A stretch of DNA of 64,000 nucleotides from Dactylonectria macrodidyma (GCA_020744425.1 JAGMUV010000009.1:1488001-1552000), one strand, 5' to 3'; shown: positions 44,101-56,500, counted from the first letter of the stretch. Notes: generated by a model from the sequence alone, not told the origin. Program-made: numbers and translations.

Positions 44101-44967
44101 GTACCATAGACCTCATCCAGCACCTCTTTAGATGGCGAATATTCTACGAGGAAGACTCGCAGGATGTCGAACCAGACCATCAAGCACTCAGGGTCCCTCT
44201 CGCTTCGACAAAGTTGCAAAAGATCGATCATGAACCCGGCGGAGGATCCGTATTTATGCTGTAAGTCACTAGCGATCTCCAGCGTTGTCATTAAGTGACT
44301 AAGGAGTTCGTAGATGGCAAGTCGTGTCTTGGAAACCTGGCGCGGGAAGTCATCCTTCAGAGCGCAGACCTTCTTGATGATGTCATTTGCGCTTTGCTTT
44401 TGGAACGACTTCATGGCTACGATGCGTGACAGAGCGTTCGCAGACGCCAAGATGCCAGCCTTGTGATCGACTTCAAACATGGCCCCAAAGAAGCTTACCA
44501 AAAGCTTGACTGTCTGTCTGTCAGGAATGGGGGAAGCAGCTAAGTGCTCGGAGTCCAGTACATACCTTGACTGGGCTTCAGAACATCCTTATTCAAGAAA
44601 TCAAGAGTTCGAGCGAGGAACTCCAAAGCTATTAAGGTCAGGGATATTCGAAATATTCGGAAGAGGTCGACTGCTTACCTTTGGCTCTAGCTGTCCAGTC
44701 GGGAGTCGCATCACCATCTTCTGCCTCGGTGCCACTCCCCGGCATCCAAGGTTGCACAGCTTCAACCCACCGAGCTACCGGGTTCAAGTTGGGAGCAGCA
44801 GTTTGAATTTCTGCAACAGTTAGACAAATTATACCTCCAACTTTGAGTTCACAACAGTGGTTGCTTCTGGTGGACGCACCTTTAGCTGCGTTTTGGGCGA
44901 TGGTCGTCTGCTGCCCCTCATCATCGGCGAGGACAAACTCCAACGCCAGCTGCCGAAAGTCGGCCAT
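41128..44967 (-). CDS. mms19: MMS19/Met18, cytosolic Fe-S protein assembly targeting subunit
   Basis: MMS19 is the HEAT-repeat scaffold of the CIA targeting complex that delivers Fe-S clusters to DNA polymerases, helicases (XPD) and other clients. Six exons: 44967-44880, 44810-44679, 44628-44566, 44509-43923, 43865-42189 and 42129-41128, giving 1182 aa. The N-terminus MADFRQLALEFVLADDEGQQ and ALEFLARTLDFLN come from three small exons that single-frame inspection would miss. The MMS19 N domain carries LLVSFFGAMFEVDHKAG, then AIYELLSHLM. The C-terminal HEAT region ends with FESQHLLPHASQVERQLTLA and RRTARLARAAW, highly typical of the family. Introns are 50-69 nt. No sign of breakage. Divergent with ATP11. 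Confidence 0.93.
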
Positions 44968-45608
44968 GGCGAGCGAGTCTACAGTTGAAGAGGCTCCAAG
45001 ACTTGATTCGTAACGTTTAAATCCGAAATATGCAAGGGTTGAGCGCAATAGTCACCAGTGGGAACCAGGATAGGCCTTTGAAGCTGAGAGGCCTGGGGGG
45101 GGGTTCGCAAGTGGCAGAAAGTTGGTGCCCACCAAGGCGGTGTGTGTCGACCGCGGGGTACTTTGTACTTGGTCGGGTCGCTGGGATGGAACGGGATTGA
45201 TGCAGAGGGCGGAGGGATTCACAACGAGACTTGGACGATAGAGTCGAGAAAGCGCATTCTATTTCCTGGACAAATTTAGACCTTGCAGAATCTCGTCCAA
45301 TTACCAAAGGCGCTTTTGTCATTGGGAAAAGGTCCGAAGCCGGCGGCATTCCTCTATCTCGGAGTTCGGAGCAAGTCCGCAACAGAGCATTTCGTGGGGT
45401 CGGGACCCCCACTATTGGCTCAATGACGGCAGACGTGCGGACCTGAAAAGCCACCAAAGCTGATCCCTGTCTCCAATTGTTACAGTGGTCAACTCTTTTG
45501 AAGATTGCCTCTGAAGAAGTTGACCGGTCCAACTCAACCCCCTACAACTACCAACAACCTTACGCTGGTATCGTCCACGGACGTTCACCTACCGACTTCT
45601 CCCTCACA
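44968..45608. promoter_or_regulatory. Divergent promoter between MMS19 and ATP11
   Basis: About 640 nt between start codons of two genes involved in cofactor or complex assembly. A run of G at about 45094-45103 is conspicuous. Open sequence upstream of the ATP11 ATG starts at a non-ATG codon. Confidence 0.5.
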
Positions 45609-46580
45609 ATGACCTCGCTCAGGTTACCAGTTTTACGACACCTCGCAGCATCTCCTCTCCGCGCGACCCGCTGTGTTTACCAGCGTCGATGGGCCCAGGT
45701 TCATGACATCCGCTTCCTCGCAACAACCCGGCCTGCCCAGGACATCGCCGACAAGTACCGCGCGAAGCTCGACCGGAAAGCGAAGAATGAGGGACTCTCT
45801 AGCATCGAAGACCTGAAGGCAGCCTACGCCGACAAGATCGAAGCTGAACGCCTAAAGAACGCCATTGAGGACCCCATCATCCCCCAAGCCCCAGATACGC
45901 CCGTCACCCAGCCCAATGCCGATGGCACACCTATAAAGAATACCCTTGAGCGACCAAAGGCTCCGACTGGCGCAGATAAGCCTGCGATTAAGGCACTCGA
46001 CGACATCATCGACCTCGAAAAGAGTCGTGCGCTCCCGGAGAAGGAGCTCACGGCCATCTGGCTCCTACGACACGCTTCCTCCCCGCAAAACATCTGCGCC
46101 GTCGTTCCCACATCCGCATACCAGGCCATGGAGGAGGCTGCGCGGGCCTGTCCTCAATTCGTTCTGCCCGTCCCTCACCCCACCCAGGGCGCCGAGATTC
46201 ACTTCCTCCAATGGACCTTCGACGCCGCATCGAAGACGAGCACCGTCCTCTTTACCCAGCTAGCTGAGTACAAGACCCGAGGCGAATTTGCGCAACCTCA
46301 CACCACCATCACACACCACCTAGACCTGGCCGATGAAAAGGGCCTTGTTCTGATGCAGGGCCAGGTCGTTGACAGCCGTGGCGTTAAGCCCGAGGAGGCC
46401 AAGTGGCTCGTCATGTGCCTGCAGCGGTTCTACGGCGGATGGGAAGCCGACGGTGTTGAGCTTGACGGCGAGCGCAAGGAGAGGGCTGAAGAACGGACCA
46501 AGCTACTACAATGGTTCGCTGCTGGTGATTCGAGGTTCAGCCTGGAGAAGTTGATGGAGGAGGCTGAGCGAATGGGTTAA
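45609..46580 (+). CDS. atp11: Mitochondrial ATP synthase F1 assembly factor ATP11
   Basis: ATP11 binds free F1 beta subunits and prevents their aggregation before assembly with alpha. Single exon, 323 aa. The start MTSLRLPVLRHLAASPLRAT with many Arg and no acidic residues is a mitochondrial presequence. A helical basic segment (DIADKYRAKLDRKAKNEGLS) follows, then an acidic Pro-rich linker. The globular domain begins at ALDDIIDLEKSRALPEKELT and contains IWLLRHASSPQNICAVVP, FPxPHP-like PVPHPTQGAEIHFLQWTF and VLFTQLAEYKTRGEFAQPHT, the family signature. It ends with LLQWFAAGDSRFSLEKLMEE. No missing segment. Convergent with the acyl-CoA ligase gene. Confidence 0.94.
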   Translation: MTSLRLPVLRHLAASPLRATRCVYQRRWAQVHDIRFLATTRPAQDIADKYRAKLDRKAKNEGLSSIEDLKAAYADKIEAERLKNAIEDPIIPQAPDTPVTQPNADGTPIKNTLERPKAPTGADKPAIKALDDIIDLEKSRALPEKELTAIWLLRHASSPQNICAVVPTSAYQAMEEAARACPQFVLPVPHPTQGAEIHFLQWTFDAASKTSTVLFTQLAEYKTRGEFAQPHTTITHHLDLADEKGLVLMQGQVVDSRGVKPEEAKWLVMCLQRFYGGWEADGVELDGERKERAEERTKLLQWFAAGDSRFSLEKLMEEAERMG

Positions 46581-46759
46581 AGAAAAATGAGGTATTAGCA
46601 CATACGCCCCATGATGTACCAGAACTGTGTATCAATCGGCTGGATTCACGGGGAAAGACCATGTAAAAATGGAGCAGGAAAGCGTGATTAAATATACGCA
46701 TGCATGTAGGACTACCAGTTACGAAATATGTACAAAGATATCATGACATCTCAACCTAC

Positions 46760-48698
46760 CTATAACTTAGCTAGCGGTCCGGTCTCCTCCTCTTTTTTGA
46801 CCTGATCCCTCAGTACCCGCCTCAGGATCTTTCCTGACGCAGACTTTGGGATCTCCTTCAGGAATCTGACGCCTCCGCGCAACTTCTTTGGGGGAGCGAC
46901 TCGGCTGCTCAGCCAGTTGGCGATGTCTTGGGCGAGCTCATCGCCCCCGTCAACTCCAGCACTGGTGACCACGTAGGCTCGCGGGACCTCAGTTTGTTCA
47001 GCCTCGTTCCACACACCGATGACACACACATCGGCAATGTCTTTGCGGCCAATGAGTTTGGCTTCTAGCTCAGCGGGTGCGACTTGGAAGCCCTCTACAC
47101 AGGCGAGGTTTGATTAAAACGGGGACAGTAAGTAGTGTTTACAATTGCGAAACTTACTATACTTGATGAGCTCCTTGATGCGATCAGTGACGAAGAAATT
47201 GCCTTTGGGGCACATATACATGACATCGCCAGTCTTAAACCAACCGTCTTTGGTGAATGTATCCTTATTAAGTTCAGGTCGGTTCCAATAGCCCTGGAAG
47301 ACATTGGGGCCTTTGACCAGTAACTCTCCCGGCTGCGCATCATGTTAGTGACGATTCGAGTGGGAGCAAATGGAACGAGTTCTAGGTATTTCGCACTTAC
47401 AGTGCCAGGGGAGACCTCCTTGCCCTCAGGATCAACGACTTTAGCTTGCATGTTGGGTGCCAACTTGCCCACAGACCCCTGAAACCGCGCCCACTCATCA
47501 AACATCTGGATGGTCACAGCCGGACTCGTCTCCGAAAGGCCGTAGCCCTGCTTAACTGAGACTTGAAGCCGCTCCCACACGGCGTCGACAAGATCTCGGC
47601 TGAGCGGCGCGGCGGCCGAGTTGACGAAGCGCAACGACGAAAGATCGTACTTGTCGACGAGCGGGTGCTTGCCGAGGGCGAGGATAATAGGCGGCGGCAC
47701 GTACATAAAGGTCAGCTTGTTGTCCTGGATGAGTTGACAGGCCTGGGCAAGGTCAAACTTTGCCATGACAACACATTTGACGCCTGTGGAGAGGGTGACG
47801 TTGAGGACGACCCCAAGGCCCTAATATGATTAGTGGGCTGCCGGCGGCTTCGTTGGGAGTGTCTCTAAACTCACGTAAACGTGAAAGAAGGGGAGAACTC
47901 CAAGTTGAGAATCCATCTCCCAGCTTACTAGCTTAGGGTCAAAACGAGAGAATTGACATGAGTTGGCGACCATGTTGTAATGCGTCAACATAACCCCCTT
48001 TGGAAGTCCAGTTGTACCCTGCATGTGTGAGTGTCATGATGGAAGCCACCTATCGGAGGTTCCACGTACCGAGCTATACACCAAGTACACGAGATCTTTG
48101 CGAGGATCGATACTTGGTTTTCCTGGCTTGATCCATGTCTCATCCGCCGTCACCTCAGTCCAATGCTTGAATCTCCCATGCTCGTCCTTTCCATCGCCCA
48201 GCAGAATGATCTTGTCTGGTGGTATACTAGCCAACTCGGCAGCCTTGCAAGCCGTTTGAATGAAGGCCTTGTGGGTAACGAGAGCTTTTGCATTCGAGTC
48301 TGTCAATTGGTGCGCAAGCTCTTCGGCCGTATACGTCGGGTTCGCAGGACTAGCCACACCGCCGGCCCAGATGACACCAAGGTTGACGACAACAGTGTCG
48401 ATGTGGTTGGGTGTGAAGAAGCCAAGAACATCGCCTTTGTTCCATTTGAGAACGTGTTTGAGGCCACGCCCGAATGAAACAGAGAGCTCTTTGACCTGTC
48501 CGAACGTGTATGAACGATTCGTGTCGCCGTCGACGAGGATCTCTGTGCAGTTGTTAGCTACCCTACACTTTGCGCGATGTAAACGCAAGTCGAGCTCATG
48601 CCATGGTCATCAGGAAATTCCCTCGATCCCTCCATGTAGAAACTCCAGACATCGACAGGCGGGATGTCCACATCAGCGAAGCGTGAATTCGATGGCAT
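46760..48698 (-). CDS. Peroxisomal 4-coumarate-CoA ligase-like acyl-CoA synthetase
   Basis: Adenylate-forming enzyme that activates a carboxylic acid with ATP and CoA. Exons are 48698-48602, 48542-48070, 48018-47875, 47820-47401, 47332-47158 and 47094-46760, giving 547 aa. The first intron appears to be GC-AG (donor GCATGA); no GT site in reach keeps the frame, and the splice yields DDHEILVDGDTNRSYTF. Motifs are the P-loop SSGTTGLPKGVMLTHYN, the AMP-binding core QGYGLSETSP, GWFKTGDVMYM, and the catalytic Lys in PKSASGKILRR. The protein ends in AKL, a PTS1 signal, so peroxisomal location is likely. Substrate cannot be read; this fungal clade includes fatty-acid and phenylpropanoid-type ligases. 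PEX6 in the same window serves PTS1 import. Confidence 0.92.
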
Positions 48699-49804
48699 GA
48701 TGGGCTTGGTTGATGGGTTGTTGAAGCGGAACAAGAAATTAAGACCTGGATGGGCGGCAACTTGGTGAAGAGGCAACCACTTGTGAAACCGACCAACATG
48801 CCAAGTCTGGACGGAACGTACCTGTCTAATTAATAATTAATGATTCAGCCGTTCCAAGCCAAGCCTGTGGCCCGTGATGTGAGTTTGCGCCATGCCGAGC
48901 CACATGATTCCGACTCGACATCAATAACAGGCCTAGACCCTCCATTTGTCCAACACAATCAGCAAGCAAGTCTGCATTAGTGCCTGTGCCACCGACAGCC
49001 CTGTTTCTTAGGCGACTGGGCAGATTTCTTAAGAGGGTATGATGGGCGCACTAAGAAAATTGAATGTCTGAGGCCACCTGGAGATAAGGTTAGAACAGAA
49101 CTGAGACGGGGAGGGGGGAGCAACGCGGGAAGATGGAGGAAGCGGGGATGATGCGGGGAAGCATCATGCCGTCTCAAGCTATCTCGACCCATCCTGAGCC
49201 GACTAGGGTTAGACTTTTGGGCGTCTGGGGATAGCCGTGAGATGTTCTCGGCTCGTCGGAGGTTAGAAGGTGTTGCTGCCACTGCGTCACGGTTATGGAT
49301 TGAGATAGGTAATTGTGAGGGAGACTGCTGTCCATACGATACGAGACACCGGATCTAGACGTGGCTCCGGCATTTCATTGTTCATAACTCAACCCTCGAT
49401 TTTCGTCCTACACGTTAGCATGTACCTGACATACCTCTTGCAATGCCTCGTATTTCCAAAACCGCCACCCTCTTCATGACTGGGATCAGTCGTGTTCACC
49501 GTTGATTCCCTCACAGAATAAATATCGAACTCGTGCAAACGTAGATCTAAGGAGTGCGGCACCTTAGTTGGAAACTCAGAACATCTTCTATTGCTCGTTG
49601 GCTCAAGATGGTGGGTAAATCATTATTTTCCCAGAAAATGACAAAAAGCAATGAGTCAAAATGTGAAACTGATTAGAACACTAGTGTATTAAATCGTTTA
49701 TGCTAACCCTGGCCCATATGTATTTGTCCTGAGATCTTCCTTGTTCCTGTGTTCGTCTGATTATTCCATATCCTGTTTATCGTGCCATTGATTCGTTGCT
49801 CTCG
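48699..49804. promoter_or_regulatory. Upstream region of the acyl-CoA ligase
   Basis: About 1.1 kb between two minus-strand genes, including an A/T stretch near 48825-48845. A 101-codon minus-strand frame (48977-49282) lacks any recognisable domain and I leave it out. Confidence 0.45.
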
Positions 49805-51976
49805 TCATTTGCTTTCACCGCTGCTCGACTGAACATCGTCGTCGGCGTTAACCGGCAAACTCTTAACAGGCGGCTCCCATAACTCAACATGCTCGCATCC
49901 TTCAGGAACACGGCACACATCGCGCGCGTTACAAGTCTTCCATAACACCTCGCGAACCTCCTTAAATACCTGATCGACAGCGTCCATTGCCCAGATCACG
50001 TCGAGATGCTCATACTCCGGGATGACTCTACTGTGTACTACGTTAACGTGTGGTTCTCGTCCCTTCTTAAATCGTCGCAGTAGCTTCTCTCCGTCAACGA
50101 GGTTGTCATTGCCGCAGGCCCAAAGAGCAAATGGTGGCGCCTGCTCGTTGTACCACGCTGTCGCCCCCCTTGAGTGCTTGTGGTGCGCTTCAATTGCCGG
50201 ATTCGTCCGTGATGTTGCATCATGACTGTCCGCGCTGCCATCCATTTGGTCCTCGGCCTGGACGACCTCTTTGGTGGCCAGGATGCATTTATGCTTGGCG
50301 AAGCATTCCCGACCGAGCCACCATCGCATGGACTCGGCGCTGACGTACACAGGCGCAAACTGGAACATGCGGTCTCGAAGGCCACGATCCCAGCGCAGAT
50401 CCGTCCAGTCGAATAAGAAGGAGAAGACCTTGTAGCCTAGCCACCCGTATAAGTGTGCATTCAGCCAACCATGCATCCGCATCATCAAAGGGATGAATGC
50501 GTGAATGCCAAACATGAGCCGAAAGAGCGCAGGAGAAATGATTCTCATGAACTTGAAATACATCTTGCCGATCAAGGGCCCAGCGTAAGCAGCCGGCGCC
50601 AAAGCACAGAATACCGTCAACTTTTCGCCTAGCTCGGGACGCTGCTCTTTGGCCAGTGCCACAAACGTCTGAGTCGTCCCCTGAGAATGGCAGATCAGAC
50701 CAATCTTCGCAAAGCCCGTCTCAGATATGACGCGGGAAGTAAGTGCTGACAAGTCAAACACACCCATCTGGCGGATGTTCCAACACCACATTCTGGGGTC
50801 GTTGTACTCCAGTAAAGCATGCTTGGGCTTGAATCCGCACCGATTATTGCCCAGCCAAACGTCGAATCCCGATTTACAAAGCCAAAAGGCCAGAGACTCG
50901 TCATCGTTGCAGCAGTACGCACCGGAGCTCTGAAGTAGGCCGTGGAGAAGTAGAACTGGGAATTTACGTTTGCTGTCCGAGTCTTTGAGCTTCTTCTTGG
51001 AGCTTGGGAACACATTTGGTCCCTGCTGAGATCGTCCGCTCTCGTCCAGCTGTGTGTACTCCTTGGGGTCATAAACGTGCCATAGGTCGATGATGAATCC
51101 ATCTTCTGTCTGTACTTCGAAGGTTTCGACATCGAGCCCAACCCTCCGAGCGTAGTAACCAACATCGCAGATGATAGGATCTGTGCCGCCCTCGGTTGGC
51201 GGGTATGGGTCGACTGGTTTCTCTCGTTCAAGACCCGTGGTATTTGGACACTGATTTTCATTCCAAAGTTGTTCCTTCTCTTTCCTGGCTTCAGCCCTCA
51301 ACTTCTCCTCTTCGTAGAATGGGCGTGACTTGTCGAAGTTGCGAAATGTAAGTCTGTATATGACCTTTTTGCATGTTAATGGTATGCTTGTGAATAGGGA
51401 ACCCAGAACGATGACAGCAAGGAATGATAGGCTGAGGAAGAAAGAAGAGATCCGAAAGAATAGACATTGAAGGTTTCGCAACATTGAGGGAGGACCGTAC
51501 AGCGGCAGTGGAGGAAACATGGGGTTAGTGTGAGATGGTGGCATGGCACGCTGCAATGTACTATCGGCAGACTTCTGGAGGGATGCACCATTCTGTTGCG
51601 TCGACAGGCTGATGACCTGCCGCTCCGTGTCGTCCCCTTGCGCTATGTCATGATTACCCTGCTGGGTCTCGCGTCCAGATTCAACGTCCATTGTCTCAGG
51701 CTTGCTTTCGACTCCTTTGCGGAGGATGTTGAGACGGTGGGCCTCTTGGAAGGGCACGCCAGGAAGCCGGTTGCCATCCGAAGTGATGATGACGGGATCG
51801 TGAGGAGTGACGAACTGGGCCTCAACGGCAATGGAAGGATCATCGTCAGTGAGCGGTTGATATGAGAGCTTCTCAGCTTGTTGAGTGAATTGGACAGCGT
51901 TCTTGCTCAGCTCGACATCGGCTGCTTGGGGCCGGGATTGCTCAGTCGCATCGGGAAAACCGGAGGTCTGGGCCAT
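49805..51976 (-). CDS. Steryl ester hydrolase / acid-lipase-type alpha/beta hydrolase (Tgl1/Yeh family)
   Basis: Single exon, 723 aa. Members hydrolyse sterol esters, and some triacylglycerol, from lipid droplets or the plasma membrane. Residues 1-165 are a disordered N-terminus. One hydrophobic span follows (FFLSLSFLAVIVLGSLFTSI), anchoring the protein. The alpha/beta-hydrolase lipase region begins at GYYARRVGLDVETFEVQTED and FIIDLWHVYDP. Catalytic residues are visible: oxyanion region LLLHGLLQSSGAYC, nucleophile Ser in GLICHSQGTTQTF, Asp in GNDNLVDGE and His in PEYEHLDVIW. The WLGNNRCGFKPKHALLEYND segment is characteristic of the acid lipase family. The C-terminus is acidic and Ser-rich. 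It shares a 1.6 kb divergent spacer with PEX6. Confidence 0.93.
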   Translation of the reverse strand: MAQTSGFPDATEQSRPQAADVELSKNAVQFTQQAEKLSYQPLTDDDPSIAVEAQFVTPHDPVIITSDGNRLPGVPFQEAHRLNILRKGVESKPETMDVESGRETQQGNHDIAQGDDTERQVISLSTQQNGASLQKSADSTLQRAMPPSHTNPMFPPLPLYGPPSMLRNLQCLFFRISSFFLSLSFLAVIVLGSLFTSIPLTCKKVIYRLTFRNFDKSRPFYEEEKLRAEARKEKEQLWNENQCPNTTGLEREKPVDPYPPTEGGTDPIICDVGYYARRVGLDVETFEVQTEDGFIIDLWHVYDPKEYTQLDESGRSQQGPNVFPSSKKKLKDSDSKRKFPVLLLHGLLQSSGAYCCNDDESLAFWLCKSGFDVWLGNNRCGFKPKHALLEYNDPRMWCWNIRQMGVFDLSALTSRVISETGFAKIGLICHSQGTTQTFVALAKEQRPELGEKLTVFCALAPAAYAGPLIGKMYFKFMRIISPALFRLMFGIHAFIPLMMRMHGWLNAHLYGWLGYKVFSFLFDWTDLRWDRGLRDRMFQFAPVYVSAESMRWWLGRECFAKHKCILATKEVVQAEDQMDGSADSHDATSRTNPAIEAHHKHSRGATAWYNEQAPPFALWACGNDNLVDGEKLLRRFKKGREPHVNVVHSRVIPEYEHLDVIWAMDAVDQVFKEVREVLWKTCNARDVCRVPEGCEHVELWEPPVKSLPVNADDDVQSSSGESK

Positions 51977-53569
51977 TGCTGGCTCCGCGAGAAGTGGCGA
52001 GGAGTGAAAGGATGCAGACGACTCGAATTGAGTAGCCCTAGAGGTGCTGATCGAGGATTCGTTTGGTATACGACGATCCTTTAGGACGTGTCGCGTTGAT
52101 TATCGTGGGAGCGCAAGTGGGCGTAATCCGATGGACCAGGAGCAACGGTGATCTCGCATGGACGAAGGCAGTGATGGGATTGAAGAATGTTTCACGTCAT
52201 GTCGAAGCAGGTGGCGCAGAGGAGTATCGAAGGGGAGAAACAGGAGAGCGGTAAAAGAAAAACATGTCAAGGACAAGAGTAAGGAATGGATCAATATTCA
52301 AGGAACGAATAAGGTAAGCTGCTAATCAACTGCCCGTTCGAGTCGCGGGAAAGCCGTGATTGGACCACGATGACATCTGATCTGCGCATCAATGGGCCAA
52401 CTTTCTCGGGGGATTTTGATGGTCTTGATCACAGCGCAGGTCAAATAAGGGTGCTTGGTGCTTTTCAAGGGACGATCTAGCAGCGGTGTAAAGTCGACAA
52501 GAGATAAATAGGACCCATGGTTATCCAGTAGGATCGTCGAGACTTGGTGAATGGTTGCGTCATGGACAGGGAGAAGGGTTGTGTCCAGACTCCAGAGTGA
52601 TCGAACTGGCCCCTGCTAGGAAAGCATGTGATAATGAGCACCGATAAAAGGGGCTTTGGGTTCAGCTGTGTCTAGGTTTGGGTGTGGAAGGCAGCTGGGC
52701 AGCAATACCATGCTGGACCTAGACCAGAGTATCCGGACACGACTAGGAACGTTAGATGTTCTGCCAAAGAAGTGCCGTGCTACCCCAACATTCGTTTTTG
52801 ACACAATGACCTTGTTCGAATTAAATGGAGGAGCTGTACCGAGCCTCGGATGCGTCCGTCCCCGCAGTCCTCACCGAAGACGGCTGCTATGAGAAGGTAG
52901 GCTCTGAAGATTGACTCGGTGCCCGCTAAGAGAAACCCGACTGCTCCTGTTAACTTGGTGGATTGAGAGCCAATAATAATTGGCTACTTTTATACGAGGA
53001 GGCAGATCTCGAGTCTCTGTCTTTCTTGGATCCTGTCACTAGCTGCAAACAGGATTTCAAGCAAGGATGGTTGCTTGTCGCCGCTGCCCTGGAGAAAGCT
53101 CGGCCATTGAGCCGGTGCGGTACGTACCTAGTCTGTCCCGTCCCCATGGCACCTCCACCTCAGGCGCAGACAAAAAAAAGCGGGATGCAAGCGCAAAGTG
53201 CAAGCAGGTGCGGGTGGGGCCTGACCTGCGCTTTCGCGCCACCCAATGCCGAGGCCAATTCTCCTGTCACTGAGCCGCAGCCGACAGTCGCGACAGTGCA
53301 ACGCAACTCGGCCTGGGCTTGCTTCCAACATCACCAACTACCTTACCCTTATCACCGCCGAGTAAACCCATTGTCTTCCCTTTTCTTGTCAGAATACTCA
53401 TCTAACCCTTTCTGTTTCTAGTTGCGACTCCTTTCTACCCGCTCCTTTCAGCTGGCCATGGTCCTATCTCGGAGGGGTGGTTAAGCTTCATCTGTCCTCC
53501 GATCCCTTCGAATCTGACCGCGACCGGCTTCCTCCCCATACTTGCGCCCCTTGACGTGTTGTTGTCATC
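51977..53569. promoter_or_regulatory. Divergent promoter region between the steryl ester hydrolase and PEX6
   Basis: About 1.6 kb between start codons, longer than most divergent promoters here. The 250 nt before PEX6 are C/T-rich, typical leader. Short open frames show no gene. A B-box-like GTTCGAGTC at 52336 has no surrounding cloverleaf. Confidence 0.45.
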
Positions 53570-56500
53570 ATGACGGCCTCAGTTGCTTCGGCTTCCGCGT
53601 CCTCCAAGAGACGCAACCGGAGACGCCGCCAGGACAAGCCCGCTGTGACCGCTAAGCTTGTCCTTGACGATCACATCAAGAGCGATGTCGGCATTGTATC
53701 CGATGATCTCTTCTGCGACCTCTTCCCGCACCTCCAGCACAGTATGTTACCGCGTTTACTACTGCCACTAAGCGCATGACATACGGGTATTGGATTGCTA
53801 ACTGGACAATCCTCTGTAGCTGTTGGTAACGACTCCCGATCCGACGACCCCCATCACATCGCCATCGCTCCGTGGGCGCCCAACGCCGGCCCCGTCGACA
53901 GCCCCTGGTCCGTCGTCCCTGTTATTAGATCTTCCGGCTTGCCGCACTCGACCGTCCAGTTCTCGCCGTCTTCGCCGTCCCTTCAGAGCTTCGCTGTGAC
54001 ACTGCAGCAGGTTGCGCCCTCTAAGCTATCTAGTCATAGTCGTGGTGGCATTGAGATCCTTGTCCTCGACGTCGCCCCGGTGCCTCTTGAGACTGTCTTT
54101 GTTAGCCTTGAGAGCGAATTGACAAAGAGATTGGAGAATGGAGAGGGCACTTTTTTCCGAGAGCACCCTACCAATCCCAAAGGCAGGAATGTGACCAACT
54201 CCTCGTCGGAAGAACGGTTGGTTGCTGCCCTGAGAGTCGCCTTGAGCAGCCTCAAGGTCGTGCACTCTGGGGACCTGTTCCCACTTCCCCTCCCGCCTCA
54301 TCCCCTGACTCATGTTCCCCCGAATCCTGGAAAGATTATGCTGTGCGAGCCGGTAGCCCAGGGTACTCTGACCGACTCGACAAAGATCGTCTTAATGCGA
54401 GGACGAGTTCACACCAAACAAATTCGCCGTGTGACTTCAATGACGGCAAGCCAACGACTCAATGGTGTCACTGAGGACGAGGATGGCAATGGGACTGATC
54501 AATTCTATTCGGCCGCCGAAGAACGCTACAAAACCGATGCTCTGACCGAAACGACCGAGTCGGCTACGGAGACGGAGGCTGACCTGTCTGGGTCAGACAA
54601 CGAAGATGATCTCTCAGATGACTCTATGGATGATATGATATCTCTTCAGGCCCCCTCGCTGCCTACCACTAACGCAAGTGGAATGTCTACACTTCAGCCA
54701 GGCACCCCAATGACAGTGGGCACGCTGCGGGGCAGGAAAACCAACGGCATCAATACACCTGGCTCGGTCTTCTCCAATTTTACCGCAACTACTGCCAGGC
54801 CAGACAGGCCTCGTGGCCGTTTGTTCAAAGCCCAAGGTCTGATGCGACCGATTGCGTCTGATATCCTGCATCCGAAGCCGTCATCGGAGGATGATGAGGA
54901 AGCTAGAATATATGTTGACGTTTCGTCGTTACCTAAGATTGGGTGCTTTTCCGGCGACTGGGTTCGGGTCGAAGCTGCCGAGGAGCCACCCCTGAATGGA
55001 TTCGGCGCCTTTGGTCTCGGAAGTTTTGGACAACCAGAGCCAGAGCCTTCCAAGTGGAGACCTGTTCGAGTCTACGGCCTGCCAGAAGGCTATTCACAAC
55101 GACCAATGACTAGGATACCTAGTGCCAAGCACGGCGAGCGAAAACTCTCGTTCTTTGAGTCGCAGGTCCAGCGTCCTGCTAGTCCAGCTGCTTATGCCTC
55201 CCCCATCCTTCTCGCCAACCTCGACGACACTCCGTATCTACGCCTTTCGCCACTTAAGAAGGCCTCATACCAAGGAAAGGGAACGCTCCCCAGGTTTACG
55301 AGCGCGATTCGACCCCCATACGCTCGAGATATCACCATCCATCATATTCGCACACCGATTTCAGCCGAGAGAGCCTTTCAGACCGCCGTGCTTGGTGGGC
55401 TGAAACGGTACTTTGCTCAAAAGATTCGCCTTGTACGAAGCGGTGACATTATCGCGGTGCCAGTGGATGCGCAGCTTGGACGGACTCTTCAGGAAACTGT
55501 TGGCGCCGGAGGCTCAGAAGTGGATGATGTCATGGCGTTGACTGCTGGGGGCCAGGAGACTGGGAAACAACAGTCACGATACGACAGTGTCGCATGGTTC
55601 AAGATTGGACATATCCAGATGCAAAAGCTAGACGACGATGAGGATGGCACTGCTGAGACATTTTGGGGATCGGTGGCCTGCATCGACAGTTCGTCTGTCG
55701 GGATGCATGGCTCTGGCTTTGAGACCAGTCGGATACCAGGCATCAAGCAGAGCACCTGGCAGTACTATCTTGGACTCAAGAAGACACCTAGAAGAGGCTC
55801 TGAGTCTACCCCGCCAGCGATTCAAGAACACGAAGCCCCATACGTGTCTCCGTTGAGACATCAAATAAGGCAGTTGATTGCTGCTGCCACCAGCCAAAGG
55901 GCAATCCATCTCAAGATGCCACCCGTTGCCATTTTGGTCACTTCTACACACCGGAACATTGGAAAGTCAACTCTTGCATCAAATGCCTGTGCTGATATGG
56001 GCCTTCACACATACACCATTGACGCCTACGATATTTTGAGCGAGGGAAGTGGCAGTGGTAGTGATGTTAAAACAGAGGGCTTCCTCAGAACTAGAGCGGA
56101 TCGAGCGATGAGCTGCGGTCCCGACTGCTGCGCATTGCTCATTGAGCATATTGAAGCATTGACTGCTGATCGTATCGAAGCGACTCTGAAAGAGATTTTG
56201 GAGGACACTCGAGTTATCATTGCTACTACGAACGATGTTGACAAGGTACCCGATGGCGTACGAGGGCTCTTCACCCACGAGCTGGAAATGGGAGCCCCCG
56301 ATGAGGCCGAGCGTGAGGCCATTCTCAAGACTATCATCAGCGACCGCGGGGTTAGCTTGGAGCCGACGATTGATCTGAACTCGATTGCTTTGAAAACCGC
56401 AGCTCTCGTGGCAGGCGATTTGGTTGATGTTGTTGAGCGCGCCTCGATAGCCCAGCAATCCCGTCTTGAGAAACTCTCAGCTAAGAACACAAAGGATGGC

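Noticed and set aside
45477..45608. N-terminal extension of ATP11
   Set aside because: Starts at TTG and encodes non-descript leader sequence; the ATG at 45609 begins a good mitochondrial presequence.
48977..49282. 101-codon minus-strand frame upstream of the acyl-CoA ligase
   Set aside because: Arg/Pro/Ser-rich with no family resemblance, no leader and a random-looking end.
52330..52350. tRNA B-box-like GTTCGAGTC
   Set aside because: No matching A box or cloverleaf stems in the surrounding 90 nt on either strand.
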